Source: Archegozetes longisetosus (taxonomy: Eukaryota; Arthropoda; Arachnida; Sarcoptiformes; Trhypochthoniidae). From it: DNA of 64,000 nt. Every line of letters starts with the position of its first letter. Position 1 is the stretch's first letter. Where the stretch lies: assembly GCA_018873245.2 (NCBI GenBank), contig JAEMBT020000002.1:8964001-9028000 (forward strand), given 5' to 3'. The notes beneath the pieces are model-generated. The model saw only the letters and a list, made by a program, of their open reading frames with translations. It ran no database searches and was not told where the DNA came from. This document shows, in pieces, positions 24,924 to 37,416 of this stretch. The translations under genes and the position numbers were made by a program.

Positions 24924-26643
24924 TGACGAGATTACTTTAGAGAAATGACCTTTACATGAGACACTCTTAGGTTTCTTAATCACATTCTGTACTATCAGTT
25001 TCATATCCGACTCTCATTATTAGCTGATTTAAATAAAATTAGCTGTTCGTCGCATTAAAAGTTATAAATTAACCATACTCCGTATCAAATTTCAATATGA
25101 ACGCAAATTCATTAACCAGCTGATAAGCGAACCTTCTGTACTGTAAATAAGCATCAATTTTTAAAATGTGCATTGATTTATAGCTTAACAGCAATTTCAA
25201 ACTTTACTCTACTACAAACTCCGTATTACTCCTACAAATAAAGCTCTCATCAAGTTAAGTAAAGAAATGCAAATTTCTAGTTTAATGGCAATTCTGAACG
25301 ACTCGTTACTCTTATTATTTACTATTTCCATATTAATAATCGCTAATTCTCAACAGATTTGATTTTGTAGCTAATTTTTATAGACTCGCTTTTTGCAAGT
25401 CTATCAACAAATAAGTCGTTATGATTCCGTGGAATAGGGTTAAAATAAACATAAATACTAAAATGTTTAATTATATTAGAATAATAATGAACTGACTTTG
25501 AATTTTAAACTTTCGGTCAATAAAGACTGAGTTGTCTGCTCTATATTCGACTAACCGCGGATATGCTGCGCTGGATATTTTATTAGCTCTTTTTATTGCC
25601 AACGTTAGAGTCAAACATAGCTAGCTTTCAAAATCTATGCCATAACCATAGTCTCCCTAAAAATTTGACTCTCTTAATTATCTTCAACTTTAATTTAGTC
25701 TTTTTTGGTGATCTACTTTTTCTCGTAAACATCAAAGTAGGAGACATTTATTTGTGTATGCTTAATTGATTGTTAGGGGCAATCGAAAGTATTATTCTAT
25801 ACATCTGATGTTTTCATAATAAACTTGGAGATTATTTTATTTTGATAATTTCATGTCTAACCATTCACTTTTACAAAGCAAAGTTCATTGAGACCATAAA
25901 TAATGATTAAAATGAGATTCTTTTCAATGACTTTAAATAACTTTCAATGCATTCATATGCATTGTATAGATATAAAAGTTGTTTGAAATATGTTTTTGTC
26001 AAAATTTAATAGATATAGAATAATCTTTTGGAGATCACTCTGGCGATTACAATTTGAAAATATTCGATTGATCAGAAAAGATGAATAGGAAATAGAGAAA
26101 GATATGGAATACGGCCAAATTGAGAGTAAAAGTAAGAGTTTGTTCAATAAACAGGTGGTATACGACTAAAAAGAATTTTCTATAGATCAGCTCAGTTTAT
26201 TGGCAAAAAACATTTCTAAGCTCTCATTAGCCGCCTGAGAATATAATGTGATTTTCTCTGCTATAATTTCGAAACAACTCATGAAATCATTATTCTATAT
26301 AATAGCAGAAACTGAATAAACCGATTCTAATGTTCACATTTATTATTCTAGTGTTTTTTGGCTATAGTAAGTCCATTCAATTAAGTTACTTAATATATTG
26401 AAGATTCTATTATACTATACTAACTGCCCTCTTACGAACTATGAATGCCAAATAAAGGCCCCAATAAACCATTTAAGTCAACTAATTATTTCAAACAATT
26501 TTTAATTATTGCTTCAAATTCTAGTCGAAAATATAAAATGCTCCAATCTTTTGCTCAATTCTTTCTGTTTGTTTAGCTGCTAGAGTATGAAAAGTAGAAT
26601 TGATAAGTTGTTAGACTGAAAGTTATGGGTTAGCAGTTGAGAC

Positions 26644-26839
26644 GTGTGGAAAAGTGACATTTTTGCAATGTTTAGCTGGTGTTTGCCTAAAAGTGGTGGT
26701 GGTTCAGTAGTGTCTAGAATAGAAGCAAGATTGGATTCTAGATGCGCGAAGAATCGAATAAGGTATATAACCAAGTTTGTTTCCCAGGAAACCAAAGAAC
26801 CCCTAGTGTGCCACAGAAGCCGTGGAAGACCATTCTGTG
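26644..26839 (+). CDS. candidate exon, unknown product
   Basis: Island of about 45 percent GC in 28-30 percent surroundings. A very good acceptor (TTTGTTTCCCAG) and a very good donor (CTGTG/GTAAGT) bound a 52-nt exon at 26788-26839 reading ETKEPLVCHRSRGRPFC, entered in phase 0 and left in phase 1. The frame stays open upstream to 26644, so the exon could be longer. The antisense frame 26580-26795 is also open, which weakens the case. RGRP recalls an AT-hook core, but one copy is no evidence of function. Confidence 0.35.
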
Positions 26840-27049
26840 GTAAGTGGGAGTAAGCAAAATAAGCTTTGCTTGTATTAAGATAAAGAAGTTGGTTCGTTCA
26901 GATCACGCTTAGGCTTTGATAATACTTAGCGCAAAAGACGCAAAATATAGTGAAATAACAATAAATCAATATAAGCATATTCAAAGTATCTTAAGTTAGA
27001 GCATACAAGGCTTAGAACAACAAAGCAAACAAATAGACAATTTCCTCAG

Positions 27050-27105
27050 CCAACTTTAAACGCACAGAAACTGATGCCAACCTCTATTATATTACACAAT
27101 CATAA
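27050..27105 (+). CDS. candidate terminal exon, unknown product
   Basis: The acceptor CAATTTCCTCAG is followed by sequence that, entered in phase 1 (the exit phase of 26788-26839), reads ANFKRTETDANLYYITQS and a TAA at 27103-27105. The implied intron is about 210 bp. It is supported only by phase and splice signals, and a CAG/GTAATG donor just beyond the stop suggests other readings. Confidence 0.2.
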
Positions 27106-29465
27106 TACAGGTAATGCTAATAAACACTTCCTTACTCTTAATAACATTCTAATTGTTCAATTTATGGTCAATTTTTTATTTGAATATAGGTTTACAACTT
27201 TCTAAATCTTATCTCTTATGTCATAAATAATCAGTTAACATAAAACCTTCTCATCAATCAATAGACTGACACCTCTTCCTTATGCAAATTTTGCTCAAAA
27301 GTCAAACCATTTCCTCGATCAAATTCAGTTAATGAACTTCATATGATGAATCATTTGTAATCAAAAAATTGATTAAATAAATAGCGATTTATTGGGTAAC
27401 ACAAAATGATTGAAATAGCATTTAAATAATTAAAGTACTAAGCGAATGTGATGCAAATCAAAATAGTCTTAATAAATGATTTGAAAATGAGTATTTTGGT
27501 CATTTTCATTAAGAACAATCATTTGATCGGTAGGCTTAGAAAGATATTTTTAGAAAGTGAATGATAAAATTTTGATATAGTCTATCTATATTACACATTT
27601 GGGTCACTTAGTTGTCTATTCGCCCACACACTGTACGAGAATACTCGCTTTTCTGTTCATCAGTAGGCAATATGTTTTTAGATAATTGATAGCTCACAGA
27701 CTTCACAGACTCACAGACTCAGGCTTCTCAAACACAAATTCACTCAAACTGTTTGTTTGTGCCTTTAAATAAGTCTTATTAATCGAATTTGAATTTAGCT
27801 AACAGTATAAAAGTTTTAGAGAGTCTGATATTAATCAAATGTTCTGTAAGAGTTGTTGAATAATAACTCTAAAATATTTATGTATTCAAAAATGCTCTTT
27901 CATGAAACATACTCATCAATCTAATAGTTTGTAATATTTGAATTATATTTCATTTCTAATAGAAATAACTGTATTTATAGGCAATATTTATAGTAAAGAC
28001 AAACTGTATGAATACGGAATCAAATTTTTTTTTTGAATAGTTTCTGCAAGACGAGTTCGTAATTTTTTAATACTTCAGAAATTTAGTCGTTAACTAGTTT
28101 TTATGTCAAACTCAATCATAATAAGCTCAATAGATTTTGACTCAAATCTCATGTGATTAACAGTTAAGTTTGCAGAACAGAATTTGTGCGCTAGAGGTTT
28201 AGTTTTTCAAGTTCTCGATGCAAGTATATTTCAGAATGTGAAAGTTCAATAATTTATTGTAGTAATCAATTAGAATTTAGTTTTTATGATTGAGTAACGT
28301 ATCTAGATTTGATGTGCACTAATCTTGTCGACCTTCTTAGTTGATTTTCATAATTATCAATGAGATTCAGGCCTCATGTGTCGATTGATATAGTTATATA
28401 ATATTTGATCATAAATAGAAATGGTTGTTTACATCATATACCAAAACTTTATTACAGCAAATTTTATTTATTGCACAGAGGAATGCCTAGCTAAAATAAT
28501 GCATTTTATATATTCTAAAACATTGTTCATCTTATACACAATGACAAACCTAAACAATTGAAGAAAGCTAATTAATATCAAACAGAATATAGAGTATGAG
28601 ATGTGAGTAAGAATAGCAATAATTTAATGAGAATTGGAGAAGAGCGAGAAATGAAGTAAGAATTAATTTAAATATTGGGTCTTAGGCTAAGATATATAGA
28701 TTGCGACTTAATCTAAAGGTTGTTATAGTGTGCGGTTATTTATGATAGCATTTAATATTAATAAAGCTTATTTGATATGATATGAGACACATATATAACT
28801 TTGATAGATAGCAATGATAATGAAGTGCTTTCATAACAACAGGTGTTTATAACTAAAAGGATGTTTTACTTAAAACATTGTCGATTCAAAACAAAATAAT
28901 AAGGATTTTGTAAATTTTAACTCAATTTTGTTCACAAACTAATTCAATCGTTTAGAAGAAATAATTAATATGAATGGATGAGTATTGACTGGATGAAAGT
29001 ATATAATATTCATATTTAGTTACAGACAATGATTAGTATTAACAAAAGAAAGAAAGAATATATGAATTATAGTGTTATCTTGCTGAGAGATGGAGAAAGA
29101 AGTAAAGAGGAGATGATGCGTGTAATAAAGGCAACAATGCATTTATGCAACAGGTTCTACACTGAGTGACATGTATATAATTTGTTGATAAATTCAATAA
29201 AGCGCTCTATTCTTATCATATAAATATTTTAATACCTTTCCGAGCATCTAATAACTACAATCCTGTTTCTTCTCTAAATTTAATCTAACGAATAATATTA
29301 AATCAATATATAATGATCATTGCTATTAATGGTATAAGTTATATGAACGGACTTTTATATAATTGAAAATTCGAGCCAAGACTACGCTAGTGCTTAAGGC
29401 GCATAGAGTATATGAATATATAGCGTATACTTAATACTGCACACACTTCAAAATCTAATAATTAG

Positions 29466-29640
29466 CGATGGCAACAACAAATAGTTCGTCACTATGTAAG
29501 TCTTCATGTAATGTGGACAAATTTGTTAGCAAATTTGATTTGTAATTGCTTTAATCACTAAATTAAATATTCTATCAGTTTGTTAATATCCTCAATATTG
29601 TGATAAGGTGGAAAGAGTCTGATGACAATGCATCACTTCT
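29466..29640 (+). repeat. dispersed repeat, copy 1 of 2
   Basis: Shares ordered blocks with 40960-41130, including GCAACAA..., ATGTAA..CTTC..GTAA, CAAATTTGATTT.TAATTGCTTT and GCATCACTTCT. It overlaps the start of the open segment at 29602-29824. Confidence 0.5.
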
Positions 29641-29824
29641 GGTTGCTATCAATGATTATGAAGTTTTTAGGGTGTACGCTTTGCTTTATCTAATAACGAC
29701 ACTTGGGGTAAAAAACAACTTTCCAGATAATCTTTGTAAACGTTTAAATTATTACATTAAAAATTTTTACAAACTTGAATCCATGCCAAAATATATACTT
29801 GAAGTGAAAGCAATAAGAAGTTGA
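29602..29824 (+). pseudogene. coding-like segment, unknown protein, no ATG
   Basis: The frame reads RWKESDDNASLLVAINDYEV and goes on with LITTLGVKNNFPDNLCKRLN to a TGA at 29822-29824. It looks protein-like rather than random and has no Met start, so it would be an exon or relic. Its 5' part is inside a dispersed repeat, which favours a transposon or duplicated-gene fragment. Confidence 0.3.
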
Positions 29825-31007
29825 TAAATAATCATATACACAATACCGGAAAGTCCAGCCATTATTAATGATAAATTGAGGGATAAAATTAAAATTAATG
29901 TAATAAACTTATAATTGACAAGAAAATTTAATTCAATTATGGTATTCAAAGAACCAATATAATGTTTAGATACGCTTTTTAAAGTATTTGTCTGTATTCA
30001 TTCGAGTTTTATTACGATCTGAAATCTCAATTTCAACAAAAGATATACTCAGATACGTTTCACTTTCTAAATGTATTGCTTCTACACATTTAGAAACTCT
30101 GAAAACCTAAATAGAGAATGTTGTTGGCTCCAAACGAAGCCTTATATTAATGTTTGTACATAAAGCATAATTTGAACACTGATTTCACAAATATAGAGAA
30201 AACTCTAATGCTCTCAAAGTTCCTAGAATAGTAGTCTCATTTTAATTATAATTTAATTTATAAAAACACACTTTAAGGATTTGATTAATTAACCTATAGT
30301 TCAAACAATTTGGGCCTACAGTAATAATAAAACCTTGTAGTACTAAAATAAGATTGCTTTCTTTCAATTGAGATCACTTAGAATGCGAGAAAATGCCTAA
30401 CACTACAATCTGGTGTAAAATTGAATTGCAGTTCAAATTGAGTTCAAAGTTGAGAGAATAAGATTTGGTTTATGATTTGGTGGCACTTTTACTCGAACTG
30501 TTAAACAGTAAGTAGGTATTAAAGTTACGTATTAGTTATCTAATATCGGCAACTATCATCGTGAAATGGTACATCGCTTCAGGTTATCATGGCAAGTCGC
30601 ATAGCAATGATAAATATTATTTTTCTCATTTTCTCTCCTAAGTTAATGGATTTAACGAATTAAGAATTTTTTTTTGGTAAAAACAGTTTTAGAATTGAAA
30701 TTAACTAAAGAGTAAAATTGATATTAAGAGAAAAAATCTACATAAGTATGAACTGTGTGCACAAGGTCTAATTCTCATGGTTTGCTGATAAAAAATTAGA
30801 TTTATATAACTTATTAGAATTACAAGTAAGAACATAGTTCAATCCTTGACCCAATCATGTCTACTGAAAGTTTAATTCCGCTTACGAGTGAATTATAACA
30901 GTTCTTAAAATGCATGATGAATATACCTGATAAAACTCGTAATAAAAACTAAGATGTTGCTTACGAATTAGCTTTTATGCTTAACTCACTCCTTTCGAAG
31001 TGCTTGA

Positions 31008-31190
31008 TTAGCGACTCACAAATCTTAAGGACGAATCTTCTCCTAAAAACTTATAGATAGTTTCATTTTTTTCTTCACATCTTTTCGTTTTTTCCCTAAA
31101 TCTCTTAATTCCAATAAGTGTAAGCTGAGTAGTCTTTGCATCTAAAATTGCGGCCTCCAATTTCTCAAACAAGTCATAATTATAGCCCAT
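31008..31190 (-). CDS. short charged ORF, unknown, possible gene or exon
   Basis: 60-codon frame starting at ATG: MGYNYDLFEKLEAAILDAKT, then a Lys/Glu-rich helical stretch ending in SLRFVSR and TAA. It has a more balanced amino acid make-up than the random frames nearby. No family is recognised, and no flanking exons were found. Confidence 0.25.
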   Translation of the reverse strand: MGYNYDLFEKLEAAILDAKTTQLTLIGIKRFREKTKRCEEKNETIYKFLGEDSSLRFVSR

Positions 31191-34100
31191 ACGAAAACAA
31201 AAAATAAATTTGATATCCAGTAAAATAATCTTTCATGTGATTAGAAATCTACATTCAGATAATGTTCAGAAATAATTATGCCTCAAATTAATTGAATGAG
31301 CGGTGAAAAGAAGAATGATATGGCTTTAGGAGTGAAAATGTTTAGATCAAACTCGAAGTCTATATAAAATTTAACAAATCCTAGTTTAAAGCGAATTCCG
31401 TTTGGTTTACGTGATTGACTTATTTTTTAGCGTTAAGTCGTTGGCGCTTTAGTCCTTTTTCGTCAAATACATATTTACTGTGAAAGCAGACGCATAGCAT
31501 TATCAAAAATCAAGGGATTAATCAGATAATTATAACGGACTTATATGTAATAAAAATCTTTTCATACAGTATTATAAAAAACTTATTAAGTGATGGCTTA
31601 TTCGTTAAAATACGAATAAAAGAGTATAGCATCTAATACTTAAAGATAGAGAATAGCTTATATGAGATCCAAGAATACTTTATACATAAAGTATATTAGG
31701 AATAGATAACAAAGCTGATTTAAGACTTTAAAATGCGGCTTACCTTAAGAATTAAATTTTAAGTTGCTTTAATTGTTGTTTGGGTGCCTTTTCTTAATCA
31801 GATGCAACTTACCGACCAATTAAGTGCTCTTAATTTGTATTTAGTCAGCCGTCAGCTCTAATTTATAATATTTTTGTTGTTGGTCAGAAAAGTTATACTG
31901 AATGTGATCCTTCTGCTATAAGGATTGGCGGTTCATATATATAAAGCTAAAACTAAACATATACTAAAAGCGTGATGTTGAAGGAATGAGTATTTACTCG
32001 TTTGAAAGCATAGACAGAGAGTATAGACGTTGAGACACATTGCGCAGTGAAGTGCGCAGCAAAGCAAAGGACATTTCGTTACATTGCATTAACCATTTAT
32101 TATAACCATTGCTGATGCTGTGGAGGAAATGCCACGCAACAAGTCATTGCAGGAACTGTTCTGTTAGCTCAATTTCGGATAACTATACAATTGAGTCTAT
32201 AATTAATTCACTTGATAATACACGCTCTACTCATTGTTAGGCAACTATTTCTCTAATACACTACTTAATCAACTTTTTTGTCTTATTCTCTTATTGTCAA
32301 ACAGCAAAAGCCCTAATCATTAAACTTTAGTGTATCTATCAATCCATTGTTTGGCTTAACTTAAATGCCATTTCTACTGAATTTCTTCTACAAATTATTC
32401 CACTTGTATTTAGTAAAACAATAATTTTTTTAGTCAAAAAGTAAATATGCTTTATATTAAAATTCATTCATATCAATTGTTGACTTTAAGTCACAGATGC
32501 ATTATAGTAATCTCACAGATGTATTTATATAGAGAAATGGCTTAATTTCCATTTCAAAAGCCAACCATTCAGTTTTCGGCTTAATTTCTTAAACTTATTT
32601 ATTCACTAACTTTTAACTATTGATCATGACTGTCAATAATCAGGTCTGCTAAGTCCGTATTAACAGATACTCAAAAGCAGTAATAAGTTACTACAGGTTT
32701 TTTAATAATATCGATTAAGTGTAAAATCAGACTGAATTCGTTAATTTTAGTTGTGTTTGCAAAGTGAGAACCTGAAAAGTATACATTAATTAAGTGAGAT
32801 GTGTACCTGAAAATCGTTTTGTTAATGAAGTTTGAATTTTTGAAATAGCTCCTAAGTAAAAATTAAAGCCAATGCTTTACAAATGGTATTAGTCTAGTCT
32901 GGATTGGGCTCGAAGGCAGTTAAGCGCAAGTTGTCATTGCATGAAATGCTCTTTAGTTCCATTCAATTATTTAGTATTCTGAAGGGTAATCGTTAGCCCA
33001 GCTTAAGCTCAGGCCTTGATCTGTTTCATTAGTCATGAAAGATGAATATTTTTCGATTTCTTAAGTATTTGATATCCATTATAATGTAGTTTAAACATAC
33101 AGTACTTTCTGTTTTTTCCAAGGCACGTGTCGTACGCAAGTAATTATAAAATTTTTAAGATTTAAAAAAAAATTCAGCCTTTGATAATCAATATACTTTA
33201 CTTGCGAATTCATCAGAGAAACAGTGCTTTTACAATGAACTTGCAAGTTAAAAATATTTGCAGAAAAAATTTGTAAGGGACTTGTGGAAAAAAGTACTTT
33301 TTACAGAATAGTAGCAAATGAGGATATTTGGTGGAGTCAATGCTACAAGGCACCATCTCCAATGTTACTTCAATTAGAAATAGCACTTTATAGCACTGCC
33401 CTCACAATTTGAAGTTATATCGGAAAAAAAAATAGTTCTCAACCCTCATAAATTATTCGTTAAACGATTTGGAAAAACATATTTCGGACGAATATTGATC
33501 AAAGTGAAATGTGGTGAATTAAAATTGATCTTAATTTTCTTATAAACTGATCTCATGTGAATAATACTGGTTGGAGTCAACAATATATCTAATTTAACTG
33601 AATCTGAAGTTGAAATATCTATATCAGAAAATGGTATTCACTCTCAACTTTAAATCTAATCAATCAATTATTACATGCCTGGAATCTTTGAAACTTCTTC
33701 AACAACAGTTAATATGAGGTCACCTTATGGTCGATCTCTGCAATATGTTTGGTGCAAGATTTCCAATCCTCAAATTTACAATAAAGTTAAGAATACGTGA
33801 TCTAAATCCTAACTAAATTTTGATTCATAAAAGAAAACCGTAAAGCTATGAAAGATATTGTGAAGTGTTTCCAAAATTTGCAACAAAAGTATTCGGGTTT
33901 GATTGATGAGAAGTTTTTGAGAATAGAAATTTAAAATCATATTACATTTTGTTGAAATTATTATTTGAAAGATCCAATAATTTAATGAATGTATATAAAA
34001 ATGCTTTACGATCATAAATGAAGCGTTAAGAGTTCTGAAAATAAGCTTCAACCTGAGAATAAGGCAGATAATTTGAAAACCTTTAGTAACGTAGAAAGCC

Positions 34101-34477
34101 ACCAAAAAATCAAGTAAAGAAACCAATTGCACACAAGCCGTGGCTCTTAAGGTCTGTGAACGATTGAATAAAAGAGCTGGAAATATGTTTCTGAAGACTT
34201 ATCTGTAATTATATTTACTAAACTTTGTCGTTACATACTTGGCGTGAGAAGAGAAAGAGAGCATAAGGTTTGTAAATCTGGATCGTTTGAGCTACATATC
34301 AATACATGCATCATGACTATCTTTTCGCTAATTAACTTATACACTATCAACATAAGAATTCTTCAGCAACCTTGTCAAATATATGCTTAACGTCTACTTA
34401 TAATGCGCTACAAAAACAACTATAGTTTCATCTCGCATAAGCTTTCCATTAATCAGTGATCAAATTTAAGGCCAAGA

Positions 34478-34733
34478 CAGTGGCGATGCCAGAAAATTAT
34501 GAGTGGAGATGAGCAAGGTTCAAAATTCTGAGTGGGAGTACAGGTCTATTAAGTTTGATTGAATATATACTTTGCTTGTTGCACAATAGGTTCAAACTTA
34601 AGTTACAAGATATTTTTACTTTATTAAAATTTAAGAAAGTTTTCAGTTCAACATACTCCAACTTCTTTACTGTTAGTGAAAGTTTGAAATAATGGTGTCT
34701 GTGCACCCCCGGCTCCTACTAGCTTGGCCACTG
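34478..34733. mobile_element. hAT-like MITE 1
   Basis: The ends CAGTGGCGATGCCAG and, inverted, CAGTGGCCAAGCTAG match at 12 of 15 positions, and CAGTGGC is typical of hAT termini. The flanking 8-mers GGCCAAGA and AGCGAGGA agree at 5 of 8, consistent with an old target duplication. There is no transposase coding. A GC-rich block lies next to the right end. Confidence 0.6.
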
Positions 34734-34764
34734 AGCGAGGAGCACATTTTTTTTTTATTTAACT

Positions 34765-34985
34765 CAGTGCCCTAAACACTAATTTGGCTTTGGTTGAGTT
34801 AAAACTTTCAAATTAATTGAATTAACAATGAAGTTGAGCTGAAAATAAGATAATTTTGTTATTTTAAGCATTTTTCGCTTGATTAATATTGGGTTGAAGT
34901 TGGCTCAACGAAATATTTGGAAGTTTCATTAGGTTTAAACTTATGAGCTATGGCCCCCTCAGCATCACCAAACATTATGGCACTG
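34765..34985. mobile_element. hAT-like MITE 2
   Basis: The inverted ends begin CAGTGCCCTAA and CAGTGCCATAA. The 8-bp flanks ATTTAACT (34757-34764) and ATTTGACT (34986-34993) differ at one base, the length and kind of target duplication made by hAT elements. It is non-coding and 221 bp long, starting 32 bp from MITE 1. Confidence 0.75.
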
Positions 34986-36902
34986 ATTTGACTTGAAAAA
35001 TTTTTCAAATACTTCATTCAATCATTTAATATGACGTCAAAGCAGTTGAATAACTTGTATTCTATGTTGTGCAATGACAATAAAGTCTTGAGCCTCATCC
35101 ACGCAATTGATGGCTTTTTGGTCTTTTTCAAGAAAGAATAAGTATAAAATGATGATCCAGTTGAGAAAGAATAGTTTAGGCTTCAACGCTGTATTGTTGA
35201 AGAAAGAACTGACATTTAAGTTGAGCTTTTGTTAGATTTCAATTTATTAAACATTATTATTTATAAGCATGAGATAAGTATTACTGCCGAGTGTCGTTTG
35301 CGACAATATAGGTATTGATACAAAAATGTTGTAACACCACTAAAGTTACAGTTTAGATTTTCAACTCTAGAACATCATCAAATTGCCTTTTACCATTATT
35401 CTCGCTAACTTCTCACCAAATAACTTCGATTTTGCTTAAATACTAGTTTCTAAATTTCTCAATTAGTATTCGAATGATAACTAATAGTCGTCAAGCAATT
35501 CGATGGCTTTTGAGCAGTACATACATATTGTTGCAAATCACTGCTATTGTGACAAGCAATGGTGTGACTTGAATCTAGATTCATATCGGATTCCATGATA
35601 ACTTGTACATCTACATAAACAACAGTTTCATAAAGAATTAAATTTAGAGTTTAAAAGTGCTTATTTGAATTTGACTTACTCTGCAATTAACTGATTAAAA
35701 TGAAGGTTTTATGAAGTTGATGTAAGTTTAAATTATATAATTTTGAAGTTGATGTTGAACTGTCAATATATTTGTTTGCTCCTTTTGAAAAACGATACCG
35801 ATAGCAAAATATGATTAAAATACTAGTACAATTCAATACCTTACTTTCATATCAAGTAACTTAAGGAAAAGTAGCTCTCGTAATCCAACTTTTTCTAATG
35901 AAAACAGCGTAATTCAAAACTAGAACTTTTCAAACCCCTAGTGATCGATCACCATATCGTAGGTTGAAGGTAGGAAACATTTGATTCTATATTAAACCAA
36001 AGCAGCCAACGAGAGTATCATTTCATTAAACAAACGCGTTCAAAACAATTTGTTAGGATTAAAGAAGCTAACTAGTTCTATACTCAACTTTAGTGACAAC
36101 CATTATGAATATGAAATTGATAAGTTATCAAAATAAATTATTAATAATAATGATCATTAATTACTCTGGTGCTTAAGTCAATTGACGAAAGAGCTCAACT
36201 GCAAAGTTTTATGCAATCTCATGGGCATTCACGCGATACAACATATGTATGGCTCAAACTAAATGTTTATATTCTATTGTATTCATGGAATAATTATCAA
36301 ATGTATCTTACTAACGGAGCTCATATTTAATTCAAAAGGTTAATTTCAATCACAGATACAATACACTTGAAGATGTTTGACTCGAATTTGTAGTATTTGC
36401 ATACCTTTTGGTTAGATAGAAGTGATAGGGAAAAAATAGTTGATCTAATATAAACTGAGTTGTAAGTTAATGTGAAGACGACCACTTTTGCACAATCGAT
36501 CATATGGGCAGTGGGACTAGTCTTGAGTCTCAAGTGTGTTGCAGATAAAGTAAATTGCATCGCATTCTTCATGTTTATATTTACAAATATGTCAAATTTA
36601 CCGAACATTACTGTCAGATCACATGAAATAAATACAATAATGATATTCTGTACATTGTTCTCATTACAATAAATCAAAAATATGAAAAGTTACTAAATAG
36701 AAAATGATGGTATATTTATCAATTGAGTATTAGAAGATTATGTTGACTTTGAATAAATTACAAGCATATTAGATTAGAAGCAGAGCAATCTTTATAAAAC
36801 CAACATGATAAAACGTTTTCTTTAATTAGCTAAGTTATGTGAAAGTTTATCTGGAAAATGTACCACAGAGTCAAGCATAATATATTTAAAGTGAAGCTGG
36901 AA

Positions 36903-37416
36903 GACACTGTAACCCACTAATAAAAGTCCCTGCAGTTCAACTTAATAGTGAATTTGATAAGACTTGTAAATTTTCTTATCATTTGATATCACCTTTAGTC
37001 TTGAAAATAAGTTGATTGCGAACTAGTGAGTGATACTCAAATTATATATAAATATGAGGCAGTCGCTGTTTTATTAAGTAAAAGCATATTTTTAGATCAA
37101 AATCAATGTTTAAATAATCAAATGATTTAAACGTTGAATAATATTTTTATCAGGCTCAGACAAACTCGATAAAAATAAATTAGTTATTTGATTATTTGAA
37201 TATTAATTTGAATCTAAAAATATGCTTTCTTTAAATAAAATAGTGACTACCTTATATTTATGAATAATCTGAGTATCACTTGTCAGTTAGCAATCAATAT
37301 TTTCAAGATCCAACATGTCATATCAAATGGTAAGAAAATTTATAAATCTTATCAAATTTACATTTAAGTTGAATTGCATGAGCTTTTGTTAGTGAGTGTA
37401 ACTGTACCTTCAATGA
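36903..37416. repeat. large imperfect inverted repeat (about 250-bp arms, 16-nt loop)
   Basis: The left arm (36903-37151) and the right arm (37168-37416) are reverse complements over their whole length with scattered differences. The innermost stem is TTTTTATC/GATAAAAA around the loop AGGCTCAGACAAACTC. In one 68-nt block by hand count 57 positions match without gaps. It could be a foldback MITE or a hairpin-RNA locus. No ORF or clear target duplication was found. Confidence 0.9.

Noticed and set aside
26788-26839. RPFC at the end of a candidate exon, recalling the start of the neuropeptide CCAP (PFCNAFTGC)
   Set aside because: No dibasic cleavage site directly precedes PFC, the donor phase does not allow an Asn codon next by the best splice site, no signal peptide is present in the linked exon, and I found no segment encoding NAFTGC downstream.
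33809-34132. Minus-strand 107-codon hydrophobic frame
   Set aside because: Composition is that expected of AT-rich random sequence (Phe, Ile, Leu, Asn, Lys); no motif and no splice context.
36472-36672. Frame resembling a signal peptide followed by a small secreted protein
   Set aside because: It has no ATG (GTG start only), the opposite strand is open too, and it contains a CTTGAGTCTCAAG palindrome, so it is probably a repeat or chance.
36327-36677. Minus-strand 116-codon frame
   Set aside because: No recognisable motif, random-like composition, and it overlaps the rejected plus-strand frame at 36472.
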